A DNA stretch of 64,000 bases from Streptomyces sp. MUM 2J (lineage in GTDB: Bacteria > Actinomycetota > Actinomycetes > Streptomycetales > Streptomycetaceae): the NCBI RefSeq assembly GCF_022414535.1, contig NZ_JADWYM010000019.1:1-64000 (forward strand), given 5' to 3'. The position numbers and the translations under genes were made by a program. The notes beneath the pieces are model-generated. The model was not told the origin of the DNA, ran no database searches, and saw nothing but the letters and a program-made list of their open reading frames with translations. Numbering within the stretch: position 1 is the stretch's first letter; each line of letters opens with the position of its first letter. Below, one piece after another: positions 42,125 through 49,994 of the stretch.

Positions 42125-43078
42125 TTGCGACAGACCCTGAGCAGGGGAATGGTCGTGGCCGCAGCCGCGACAAGCATTCTGTCCCTGTACGGAAGTCCAG
42201 CCCTAGCCGACACGCATGCAACCGGCGCGGCGAACAACTCTCCTGGCGTGCTGTCCGGGAACGCCGCCGAAGTCCCGGTCGAGGTTCCGGTCAACGCCTG
42301 CGGCAACTCGGCCGACCTGATCGCCGCCCTGAGCCCGGCTCTCGGCGACCTCTGCGCCAACGCCTCCGGCGCAGGTTACGCCCACCGTCCCGCCCCCAGC
42401 CCGCCGGCGCCTCAGGGCACACCGTACGGGGAGGACGACTCCGACGACTCCGGCTACGGCTCCGGCGGCGGTGACGAGGAAGACTGCGACCAGCCCGGTG
42501 GCCACGGTGGTGGTGGCCACGGTGGTGGTCACGGCGGTGGTGGTGGCCACGGTGGCGGTGGTGGTGACCACGGCGGTGGCGGTGGTGACCACGGCGGTGG
42601 CGGTGGTGACCACGGCGGCGGTGGTGGTGGCCACGGTGGTGGTGGCCACGGTGGTGGTGGCCACGGTGGTGGCGGTGGTGACCACGGCGGTGGCGGTGGT
42701 GACCACGGTGGCGGTGGTGGTGGCCACGGTGGTGGTGGCCACGGTGGTGGCCACGGCGGTGGCGGTGGTGGCCACGGTGGCGGTGGTGGTGGCCACGGTG
42801 GCGGTGGTGGTGACCACGGCGGTGGCGGTGGTGGCCACGGCGGTGGCGGTGGTGGCCACGGCGGTGGCGGTGGTGGCCACGGCGGTGGCGGTGGTGACCA
42901 CGGTGGCGGTGGTGGTGACCACGGTGGCGGTGGTGGTGACCACGGCGGTGGCACGCCTCCCTCGATGGCCGACACCGGTGGCAACGAGGCCATGCTGGCC
43001 GCTTCCGGCGTCAGTGCCGCGCTGATCGCGGGTGGCGCCTTCCTGTACCGACGAGGCCGAGCCGCGTCCCGCCGGTAG
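42125..43078 (+). CDS. chpA: chaplin with a Gly/His repeat and sortase-like tail
   Basis: A 317-residue protein. The TTG start at 42125 gives a chaplin-like N-terminus (RQTLSRG). The signal peptide ends ALA/DT (28/29). Residues 29-80 are one chaplin domain (NSPGVLSGN, Cys59 and Cys77). Residues 81-124 are an acidic linker. Residues 125-276 are only Gly, His and Asp: 24 His in units like GGGGGDH and GGGGGGH. The end has MADTG, a hydrophobic helix and RRGRAASRR, the layout of a class E sortase signal (LAXTG) with Met for Leu. Classical long chaplins have two chaplin domains; here the second is replaced by the repeat. The name follows position only. The start is uncertain; a GTG at 42041 is possible. 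Confidence 0.85.
   Translation: MRQTLSRGMVVAAAATSILSLYGSPALADTHATGAANNSPGVLSGNAAEVPVEVPVNACGNSADLIAALSPALGDLCANASGAGYAHRPAPSPPAPQGTPYGEDDSDDSGYGSGGGDEEDCDQPGGHGGGGHGGGHGGGGGHGGGGGDHGGGGGDHGGGGGDHGGGGGGHGGGGHGGGGHGGGGGDHGGGGGDHGGGGGGHGGGGHGGGHGGGGGGHGGGGGGHGGGGGDHGGGGGGHGGGGGGHGGGGGGHGGGGGDHGGGGGDHGGGGGDHGGGTPPSMADTGGNEAMLAASGVSAALIAGGAFLYRRGRAASRR
42497..42952 (+). repeat. Gly/His-coding tandem repeat
   Basis: This 456-base tract inside the chaplin gene is built from 12-21-base units of GGTGGC/GGCGGT-type Gly codons with CAC or GACCAC inserted. It uses GGT far more than the neighbouring genes. The units are in frame and vary in length, which suggests growth by slippage or unequal exchange. 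Confidence 0.95.
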
Positions 43079-43084
43079 AGCACG

Positions 43085-43113
43085 GGGTGCCGGACGCACC
43101 GCGTCCGGCACCC
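43085..43113 (+). terminator. terminator after the Gly/His chaplin
   Basis: GGGTGCCGGACGC and GCGTCCGGCACCC pair perfectly over 13 bases with a 3-base loop, starting 6 bases after the stop codon. The rest of the gap to 43413 shows no supported gene. Confidence 0.85.
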
Positions 43114-43413
43114 GCCCCGCCCCCCGGTACGTCGGCTCCGCCCCGGCTCCGTATCGTCCCCGCCCGCCGGCCGGGCACCGGGACACCCGGGCGACCGTGA
43201 CCGCGTGCCGGGGGCGCCGTACGCCGCGGAACGGGGGGTGCGCCGTGGGCGCCGCGACGCGGACGAGGAGCGGCACCCGGCCGCAGCCGGAGTCCGTCAC
43301 CGGGCCCGCGAGGATCGGCTCGGGCCATCCGGACGTGACGTCCCCGCTCCTCCCGGGCGCGCCGTCGGCCGCCGCCGTCGGGCCGGTGCGCAGCTCGTCC
43401 GCGGGCGGCACGA

Positions 43414-44736
43414 TCAGCAACTGCTCGCCCTCTCGTCGTCGGACAGGTCGGTGTGACGGGTCCCGGACGCCTCGGGCGGCGACGCCTGGCGGACCACCCG
43501 CGGCTGTGCGCCCCCGGCGGGGGCGGCAGCCGCCGGGGACGCCCCCGAGGGTGGCGTGCCCCGTACCCGCTCCACGACGCGGCGGCCGACGTGCCGGAAC
43601 CACAGCCCCCGCAGGGCCCGCCCCGGCGCCCGGTCGTCCGCCGCGTGCCAGGCGTGCTCGCGCCCGCCGGGAGCCGGGCACAGGGCGGCCAGGGGTGCGT
43701 AGTTCTCGACGACGAACCGCCGTCCGGGAAGCGGCGACCCCTCCGGCAGCGGGCGGTGCGTCAGATCCAGGTGCAGGGCCCGTACGACGTCCAGCGCGGC
43801 GGTGTCGCAGAAGAGCCGGAACTGGGCGCCGGGACGCGGGTTGAAGTCGAGCAGGTGGTAGCGGCCGCTCGCGCCGCAGCGCCGGAAGTCCAGGTCGAGG
43901 ATGCCGCGGTAGCCCAGCCGCTGGACGAGCCGTTCGGTGAGCGCCTGTAGTTGCTGATGGGGCGTCCACTCGCCGACCGCGGTCAGCCCGGCGCCGCGCG
44001 GCCACGCGGCGAGCTTGCGGCCGGTGCCGCCGCCGCGCAGGGCCCCGGAGCGGCCGGCGTAGGCGTGGCAGAACCAGTCGCGGTCGCGACCGGGCGGCAG
44101 GAACTCCTGCAACAGCAGCGGACTGCCCGCCTCGTCGCGCCGCCGGTACAGCTCCTTCGCCTGCTGCGCGGTGCCGACGAGGACCGTGCTGCGCAGTCCG
44201 GAGCCCGGGGGCAGCAGCCAGGGGCGGCTCCACTTCGCCACCAGCGGCAGGCCCAGCCGCCGGACGGCGCGGGACGCCTGGTCGGCGCTGTCGGGGACGA
44301 CGGTGACCGGGTGCGGGACGTCCGCCGCCGCGCACACGGCGGCCAGCGCGGCCTTGTCGGCGACGCGCTCGGCCGGTGTGCCGGGCGCGTCGGGCAGCAG
44401 GTAGGCGGGTGCGAGGTCGTCCCGGAGCCGGCCCACGGCCACGGCGCTCGCGTCGTCCATCGGGATCAGCACGGCGGGCCGGGCGATCCGGGAGGCGACC
44501 CGGCGCAGCACCGCGGCGATGTCGCCGGCCCGGGCGCCGGGCGGCGGCGGGAGATGGAACTGGCGGGCAAAGCGCGACCGGGACACCGGACTTGCCGTGC
44601 CGTCAGCGATCACGTGGACCTCGACGCCCGCTCTGCCGAGCGAGCGCACGGCACCCAGCGTTCCGTGGTGAAAGGGATTCGGGTCGATCCGCAGCAGTAC
44701 GGCGGGGACGCGGGTGTCGAACTGCGACACGGGCAT
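43414..44736 (-). CDS. ATP-grasp carboxylate-amine ligase-like protein
   Basis: A 440-residue ATP-grasp enzyme. The pre-ATP-grasp part (about residues 1-110) begins VPAVLLRIDPNPFHHGTLG. The ATP-grasp fold spans about 115-330, with PLVAKWSRPW, LLLQEFLPPGRD and the Mg/ATP ligands in YRGILDLDFRR and HLLDFNPRPG. The tail is Pro/Ala-rich and disordered. Related proteins join a carboxylate to an amine on sugars or peptides. It sits at the start of the polysaccharide genes and may modify the polymer. The acceptor is unknown. Confidence 0.82.
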   Translation of the reverse strand: MPVSQFDTRVPAVLLRIDPNPFHHGTLGAVRSLGRAGVEVHVIADGTASPVSRSRFARQFHLPPPPGARAGDIAAVLRRVASRIARPAVLIPMDDASAVAVGRLRDDLAPAYLLPDAPGTPAERVADKAALAAVCAAADVPHPVTVVPDSADQASRAVRRLGLPLVAKWSRPWLLPPGSGLRSTVLVGTAQQAKELYRRRDEAGSPLLLQEFLPPGRDRDWFCHAYAGRSGALRGGGTGRKLAAWPRGAGLTAVGEWTPHQQLQALTERLVQRLGYRGILDLDFRRCGASGRYHLLDFNPRPGAQFRLFCDTAALDVVRALHLDLTHRPLPEGSPLPGRRFVVENYAPLAALCPAPGGREHAWHAADDRAPGRALRGLWFRHVGRRVVERVRGTPPSGASPAAAAPAGGAQPRVVRQASPPEASGTRHTDLSDDERASSC

Positions 44737-44867
44737 GTTCCTTCGGTTCGGGTCACTGGTGTGGGCGATCAGAACACTCGAACGCCGTAGCGGCGGTGGC
44801 GTAAGGCCATTTCATATGACTGAGTGTCAGTACTGCTGTCCGTACTGGAGTGGAGAAAGGAGCAGGC

Positions 44868-46184
44868 ATGGCCCCACACCAGCGACGCGCCCGGCCCCGG
44901 CGGCTGGCGGTCGTCGCCGCCACGGTTGCCGCATCCGCGGCCCTGGCCTCCGGACCTGGATTCGCCGCGGGCACGGGGGCGGTGCGGTTCGCCGATCCCT
45001 CCGCTCCGGCGCCGACCCCGCCCGCCACCGCCCCGGCGGCGGAACCGGCAGAGACCCCCGCACCGCCACAGCCCGAGCAGGCCGCGCAGTCGCCGAAGAA
45101 CGTCCCCGCCTTCGGCGCCTACCTCGACTTCGGGGCGCGGGGCGTGGCCCGCATGGCCGAGCTCAGCCAGTGGCTGGACGGGGCAGAACTCCGCGTCGGC
45201 CACACCTACCTGCCCGGCGACCGCTGGAGCAACATCGAGGGGCGGCCCGGATTCCTCGACGTGTGGGCGGACTGGCGGCGGGAGAAGGACGACCGGATGC
45301 TCGTCCTGAACGTCCCCATGCTGGAACGCAACGAGGAGGGCGTCCCCGACGCCGAGGTGCGCCGGCTGCTGCGGCAGGGCGCGTCCGGAGCGTTCGACCA
45401 CCACTTCCGGGCGCTCGCCGAGCGGCTGGTGCGGCTGGACGTGCCGGACACGGTGATCGTGCTCGGCTGGGAGATGAACGGCATCACCTACACCCACCGC
45501 TGCGGACCGGACCCGCAGGCATGGAAGGCGTACTGGAACCGGATCGTCACCACCATGCGCGCGGTGCCGGGCCAGCGGTTCAGGTTCGACTTCACGCCGA
45601 GCCGCGGCCGGGACGCCGTCCCCTGGACGCAGTGCTACCCGGGTGACGACACCGTCGACATCATCGGCATGGACTCCTACGACCAGCCGTCCGGGATGTC
45701 CTTCGACCAGCAGGTCAAGGAGCCGCTCGGGCTCCAGGCGCACGTCGACTTCGCCAAGGCCCACGGCAAGGCCGTCTCCTACCCGGAGTGGGGCCTGTTC
45801 CGCAACGGCGACAACGACGACTACATGCGGCGCATGCTCGCCTGGATGGACGAGCACCATCCGCTGTACAACACGCTGACCGACTACTGCCCGCACGGCG
45901 TCTGGCAGTGCCGGGACAATCCGCGCTCCTCCGCGGTGTACCGCGCGCTCCTGTCCGGCCGCACGGACGACACGGGCCCGGCCGAGCCGACCGACCCCGC
46001 GACCCCGACCACGCCCGACATCCCGACCACGCCCGACACCCCGGCCACACCGGCCGAGCCCACCCCGCCGGCGATCCCCGGCCAGCCGGCGCACTGCTCG
46101 CCGCTGGAGCTCGGCGACTGGGTCGAGTACTGGCTGGGCGGGAAGCTGTGCATCAGGTTCGACTGGTGGTCGCGATCTGGCTAG
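44868..46184 (+). CDS. secreted GH26-like endo-glycanase
   Basis: A 438-residue secreted protein with a signal peptide (about 1-35) and a Pro/Ala linker to about residue 80. The TIM-barrel domain (about 80-365) carries the GH26-type acid/base Glu202 (GWEMNG) and the nucleophile candidate Glu307 (YPEWGLF). GH26 enzymes cut beta-mannans or related glucans. After a Thr/Pro-rich linker comes a short C-terminal domain with two Cys. The ATG at 44868 follows AAGGAG. It is divergent from the ATP-grasp gene. Within a polysaccharide cluster it may trim or release the polymer. Confidence 0.82.
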   Translation: MAPHQRRARPRRLAVVAATVAASAALASGPGFAAGTGAVRFADPSAPAPTPPATAPAAEPAETPAPPQPEQAAQSPKNVPAFGAYLDFGARGVARMAELSQWLDGAELRVGHTYLPGDRWSNIEGRPGFLDVWADWRREKDDRMLVLNVPMLERNEEGVPDAEVRRLLRQGASGAFDHHFRALAERLVRLDVPDTVIVLGWEMNGITYTHRCGPDPQAWKAYWNRIVTTMRAVPGQRFRFDFTPSRGRDAVPWTQCYPGDDTVDIIGMDSYDQPSGMSFDQQVKEPLGLQAHVDFAKAHGKAVSYPEWGLFRNGDNDDYMRRMLAWMDEHHPLYNTLTDYCPHGVWQCRDNPRSSAVYRALLSGRTDDTGPAEPTDPATPTTPDIPTTPDTPATPAEPTPPAIPGQPAHCSPLELGDWVEYWLGGKLCIRFDWWSRSG

Positions 46185-46235
46185 GGGGTGTTTCGAAAGC
46201 CCCGCACCGCACCGGACCTTCGAAACACCCCCTAG
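46181..46235. terminator. strong bidirectional terminator
   Basis: Arms 46181-46197 and 46219-46235 are perfect 17-base reverse complements with a 21-base loop. The left arm includes the stop codon of the GH26 gene. It separates convergent genes. Confidence 0.9.
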
Positions 46236-46287
46236 TGCCGCGGCAGGCACCGCGGGGCGGGGGGCCTGCCGCGGGCGGCGGGGCCGC

Positions 46288-47436
46288 TCAGGTCCCGCCA
46301 CCGCGACCGTCCCTCCACTCGTTCCGGCGGCGCAGCAGCTCCTTGCCGCGCCGCCGGGCGGACGCCCGCCCGAGCGCCGCCGCGAGCAGCGGGGCGGTCC
46401 GGCGGCGGGCCAGCAGCAGACGCGCGTTGGGCACCGTCTCGGGCCGCCAGTGGTGCTTGTACGCCTCCTCACCGCGCAGCAGGCTCAGCGTCGTGTGCCC
46501 GCCGCCCGCGAGCCGCTCCGTGCACGCGTCCAGCAGCATCACCGCCACGTCCACCCGACGCTCGCGCAGGCAGGGGTGGGCGCCGTAGAGATAGCCGCCG
46601 GCCAGCCGGCGCGACAGCAGCGTCAGGTCGACGGCGACCACGTCGTCCTCCAGCCGGAACTCGGTGACGGTCGCGTCCCCGGAGCGCACCATCTCGCCCG
46701 CCGCGCACACCAGATGGTCCTGGAACCGCTCCTGCAGGTGCTCCCCGGTCACGCCCCGCCCCTGCCACTGCAACCGGTGCAGCTCCAGCAGCCGGCGCAG
46801 CGCCTTGTCCGCCTCGTCGGGGTGGACGGTGCGGCGTTCGACGCCGAGGGCGTCCAGCTTGCGCAGCTTGGCCCGGGCCCGCTGCCGGGCCTTGGCCGAG
46901 GGCAGCCGGGACACGAGCCCGTCCATGGACACGGCGGGCAGCTCCAGGCAGACCGAGTCGGCGAGCCTGTGACGCGGGCCGGCCCAGCGGTCGTAGATCC
47001 GCTCGGCCGCCGCGCCGGGCCGTACCTCGCGCAGGTCGATCAGCGCGGTGCGGGCGGCTGCGGCGAGCGCGTCGGTGAGCGCGGCCACCGCCGGTTCGCC
47101 GTGTTCGTCGTCGACCAGGACGTCCCCGTAGTCGGAGATCGCCCCGCCGAGCGGGACGAGCGCGGGCAGCGGGCGGCGTTCGGCGGTCAGCGGGGCGGCG
47201 GCCACCAGCTCGCCGCGCGCCGCGGTGCCCGCCGCCGCACCGGCCGTCCCGCCCGCCCGCACCAGCAGCAGCCGCAGCCGGCCGGGCCTCCCGTACGCAT
47301 GCCACCACGACGACAGCCAGGCGTGGCTCTGGAACGGTGTGGCCGTGCCGCACCGCCGGTACAGCCCGCCCCACTCGGCGGCGAGCCCCGCGAACGCCCG
47401 CTCGTCCGTGACCAGCTGTGTGGTGTACGCCGTCAC
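46288..47436 (-). CDS. FemAB/GNAT-type acyltransferase (CelD-like)
   Basis: A 382-residue protein of the GNAT/FemAB fold, as in CelD/BcsL proteins of exopolysaccharide loci. It begins with TDERAFAGLAAEWGGLYRR and TPFQSHAWLSSWW, typical of the N-half. The C-half has DDVVAVDLTLLSRRLAGGYLYGA and LSLLRGEEAYKHHWRPE. Such enzymes transfer acyl or aminoacyl groups. The GTG start at 47436 overlaps the upstream stop (GTGA). Longer in-frame starts run through the Wzz gene and are rejected. It is the last gene of the minus-strand polysaccharide operon. Confidence 0.82.
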   Translation of the reverse strand: MTAYTTQLVTDERAFAGLAAEWGGLYRRCGTATPFQSHAWLSSWWHAYGRPGRLRLLLVRAGGTAGAAAGTAARGELVAAAPLTAERRPLPALVPLGGAISDYGDVLVDDEHGEPAVAALTDALAAAARTALIDLREVRPGAAAERIYDRWAGPRHRLADSVCLELPAVSMDGLVSRLPSAKARQRARAKLRKLDALGVERRTVHPDEADKALRRLLELHRLQWQGRGVTGEHLQERFQDHLVCAAGEMVRSGDATVTEFRLEDDVVAVDLTLLSRRLAGGYLYGAHPCLRERRVDVAVMLLDACTERLAGGGHTTLSLLRGEEAYKHHWRPETVPNARLLLARRRTAPLLAAALGRASARRRGKELLRRRNEWRDGRGGGT

Positions 47437-48098
47437 AGCCGGCCGTGGGCGTCGGCGGCGACGGCCGGGCCGGGCACCGCGGCGGGACGCCCCTGCTCGG
47501 CCTGCGGGCGCCGCGGCCGGACCAGCAGGACCAGCCCGCCGAGCAGACCGCCCGCGCTCGCGCCCACCAGCCCGGTCACAGCGGGCGACGCCGAGGACGG
47601 CTCGGCCGGCTTCACCGCGCGCGCGAACTGCTGGAGTTCCACATGGGTGGTGCCGCGCGCGTCCTGGGCGTGCCGGGTCAGCGCGCGGGCCACGGCGTTG
47701 GCCATGTCGGCGGCGAGGCCGGCCCGCGCGGAGGTGGCGGTGATCGACACCATCGGCGCGTCCGGCGAGGTCGCCGTCTGCACGTTCTCCCGAAGCGTCC
47801 GCACCGGGACGCCCGCCCACACCTGCGCGTCCCCGAGCACCGCCACCTGGGTGGCGACCCGGCCGTAGGCCTGCGCGAAGCCCAGCGCGGACGCCGGGTC
47901 GGACTTCTCGGTCGGTACGGCGACGACGTACGCGGTCGCCGAGTACGCCGGCGGCTTCGCCAGGCCGTAGCCGCCGCCGAGCAGCCCGCCGGCGAGGGCA
48001 CCGGCCGCCAGCAGTGACCAGGGCGGCAGGGCCCGGACCCGGGTGCGGTTCCACCGCGGGCGGCGCGGCGCCTCGGAGGTGTCGGGGGTGTCGGTCAT
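47433..48098 (-). CDS. Wzz-like chain-length/polysaccharide co-polymerase
   Basis: A 221-residue membrane protein with two helices (about residues 28-48 and 170-193) around an outer domain (YSATAYVVAVPTEKSDP ... HAQDARGTTHVELQ). This is the layout of Wzz/CapA-type co-polymerases, which set polymer length. It lacks the tyrosine kinase part. The ATG at 48098 overlaps the upstream stop (ATGA), and its stop overlaps the next start. It is likely part of the polymerase complex. Confidence 0.8.
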   Translation of the reverse strand: MTDTPDTSEAPRRPRWNRTRVRALPPWSLLAAGALAGGLLGGGYGLAKPPAYSATAYVVAVPTEKSDPASALGFAQAYGRVATQVAVLGDAQVWAGVPVRTLRENVQTATSPDAPMVSITATSARAGLAADMANAVARALTRHAQDARGTTHVELQQFARAVKPAEPSSASPAVTGLVGASAGGLLGGLVLLVRPRRPQAEQGRPAAVPGPAVAADAHGRL

Positions 48099-49258
48099 GA
48101 GGTGTGTGCCTCCTGGGGTGACGGGGACGGGTGGCGTCCTGGTGAGGCGGCGAGCGCGGCCCGGTAGACGTCCAGGAGCCGGCCGGCGCTGCGGTCGATG
48201 CTGTAGTGCAGGGCGGCGTCGGGGGCGCTGCGCGGCTGCGGTCCGAGTGCCCGGACCTCGGCGACGGCGCGGGCGAGGGCGCCGGGGCCCCCGGTGACGC
48301 GGAGGGCGGGCCCGGTGGCCTGCCGCGGCAGGTCCTCGACGGCCGGGCAGGAGGCGTACACCACGGGCAGGCCGGCGGCGAGCGCCTCCACGACGGCCAG
48401 CCCGAAGGCCTCCTCCGGGGACGGCGAGGCGAGCAGGTCCATGGCGGAGACCAGTGAGGGCAGGTCGGGGCCGGGCGATCCGTCGGGGACGTAGGGTCGT
48501 TCCCCGGTGAACAGGACCCGGTCCGCGACGCCCGCCTCGTGCGCGGTCCGGCGCAGCACACTCTCGTCGGGGCCGCCGCCGACCAGCAGCAGCCAGCAGT
48601 CGGCGGGCAGTTCGGCGAGCGCGCGGACGGCGATGTCGAAGCGTTTGCCGGCGGTGAGCCGTCCGACGCCGCCGACCACGTAGGCGTCCTCGGGCAGGCC
48701 GAGCCGCCGGCGGGTGCGGTGGCGGGCGACCGGGTCGAACCGGAACCGCGCCAGGTCGATGCCGTTGGGCACCACCGCGATGCGCGGCGCAGGAACGCCC
48801 CACCGGCGCAGCCGCTCGGCGACGGTGGGGGAGACGGCGACCGTGGCGCGTCCCAGCCGCTCGCTGGCGAGGTACAGCGCCCGCACGCCCCGGGTCAGCC
48901 GGCGGCCCTCCATCTGGGAGTCGCCGAGGGAGTGCTCGGTGGCGACCACGGCCCTCACCCCGGCGAGACGGGCGGCGGGGCGGCCGTACACGCAGGCACG
49001 GTAGAGGTGCGTGTGGACGATGTCGTAGCCGCCGGAGCGGATGAGCCGGACCAGGCGCGGCAGCGCGGACACGTCGCGGTTGCCGGACATGCCGAGGTGG
49101 TGGACACGCACCCCGTCGGCGGCCAGGCCGTCGGCGACCGCTCCCGGGTTGGTGAGCGTCACCACCTCGCAGTCGACGGGCAGATGGCGCAGCAGGAGCC
49201 GCAGCTGCTGTTCGGCGCCCCCGACCCCGAGACCCGTGATGATGTGCAGGGCCCGCAT
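48095..49258 (-). CDS. GT4 family glycosyltransferase
   Basis: A 387-residue GT-B glycosyltransferase of family GT4. It begins MRALHIITGLGVGGAEQQLR, the family N-terminal strand and glycine loop. The donor-binding motif ASPSPEEAFGLAVVEALAAG (EX7E type) lies near residues 280-300. It adds one sugar to the polysaccharide repeat unit on the cytosolic face of the membrane. It lies in a coupled minus-strand operon with its stop overlapping the Wzz start. Donor and acceptor are unknown. Confidence 0.9.
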   Translation of the reverse strand: MRALHIITGLGVGGAEQQLRLLLRHLPVDCEVVTLTNPGAVADGLAADGVRVHHLGMSGNRDVSALPRLVRLIRSGGYDIVHTHLYRACVYGRPAARLAGVRAVVATEHSLGDSQMEGRRLTRGVRALYLASERLGRATVAVSPTVAERLRRWGVPAPRIAVVPNGIDLARFRFDPVARHRTRRRLGLPEDAYVVGGVGRLTAGKRFDIAVRALAELPADCWLLLVGGGPDESVLRRTAHEAGVADRVLFTGERPYVPDGSPGPDLPSLVSAMDLLASPSPEEAFGLAVVEALAAGLPVVYASCPAVEDLPRQATGPALRVTGGPGALARAVAEVRALGPQPRSAPDAALHYSIDRSAGRLLDVYRAALAASPGRHPSPSPQEAHTS

Positions 49259-49259
49259 C

Positions 49260-49994
49260 TCACGCGTCCTTCACCGGTCGGCGCCGCAGCCGGTGCAGGC
49301 TGCGCTTGAGCAGCAGGCGTACGGCGGTGTCCCGTTCGCCGACGTGGACGCGGGGCAGCGCGAGCGGGCCGGTCAGCGGACCGGGGTCGATGGCGCAGGC
49401 GTACCGGTAGCCGGCCTCGCGGACGGCGTCGACCGCGCGGGCGTCGACCGTGCCGTACGGGTAGCAGAACCCGTCGACGTCCCGGCCGAGCAGGTGGGAC
49501 AGGACCGTCCGGCTCTCCGCCGTCTCCGACTTGAGAGTGACGTCGTCGGCGGCGGTGAGGTCGACATGGGTCAGGCCGTGCGAGCCGATCTCCATACCCG
49601 CGTCGGCCGCCCGCCGGATGCCGTCGGCGTCGAGCAGCGGCTTGCGCGGGCCGAGGGGGTCCCAGGCGTTGTCGCCGCCGAGCCGGCCGGGCAGCACGTA
49701 CAGGGTCGCCGTGCAGCCGTGGCGCTGGAGCAGGGGCAGGGCGGCGTCGAGGAAGTCGGCGTATCCGTCGTCGAAGGTGAGGCCGACCAGGTGCCGGTCG
49801 GCTCCGGCCGCGCGGGCGGCGAGCAGTTCGGTGACGGACACGCCTCTCAGACCGCGTCCGCGCAGCCAGGCCAGCTGCTGGTTCAGCCGCTCGGGCGTGA
49901 CGGTGATGCGGTAGGGGTCGTCGCTTCGGTCGCCCACCGAGTGGTACATCGCCACCCAGGGGACCGGGCCGGGTCGGTCAGCGGTGTCGGGCAT
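49260..49994 (-). CDS. polysaccharide deacetylase (CE4)
   Basis: A 244-residue NodB-type deacetylase. Motif 1 is TFDDGYADF (metal-binding Asp, catalytic Asp), motif 2 is SHGLTHVDL (metal His pair) and motif 3 is the CYPYGTVDARAV loop. It removes N- or O-acetyl groups from polysaccharides. No signal peptide is seen. The ATG at 49994 has GAAGG upstream and overlaps the flippase gene end by 17 bases. It probably modifies the polymer made by this operon. Confidence 0.9.
   Translation of the reverse strand: MPDTADRPGPVPWVAMYHSVGDRSDDPYRITVTPERLNQQLAWLRGRGLRGVSVTELLAARAAGADRHLVGLTFDDGYADFLDAALPLLQRHGCTATLYVLPGRLGGDNAWDPLGPRKPLLDADGIRRAADAGMEIGSHGLTHVDLTAADDVTLKSETAESRTVLSHLLGRDVDGFCYPYGTVDARAVDAVREAGYRYACAIDPGPLTGPLALPRVHVGERDTAVRLLLKRSLHRLRRRPVKDA

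Noticed and set aside
42497..42952. CRISPR-like or satellite repeat
   Set aside because: Units are in frame, vary in length, have no spacers, and translate to a Gly/His tract between a chaplin domain and a sorting tail.
42203..44335. 710-residue minus-strand ORF with long Thr/Val/Ala repeats
   Set aside because: It is the complement of the Gly/His repeat and crosses into the ATP-grasp gene; no start signals or family features.
46288..48561. 757-residue reading of the FemAB-like gene
   Set aside because: The upstream part is a shadow of the Wzz and GT4 genes; the GTGA overlap at 47436 marks the real start.
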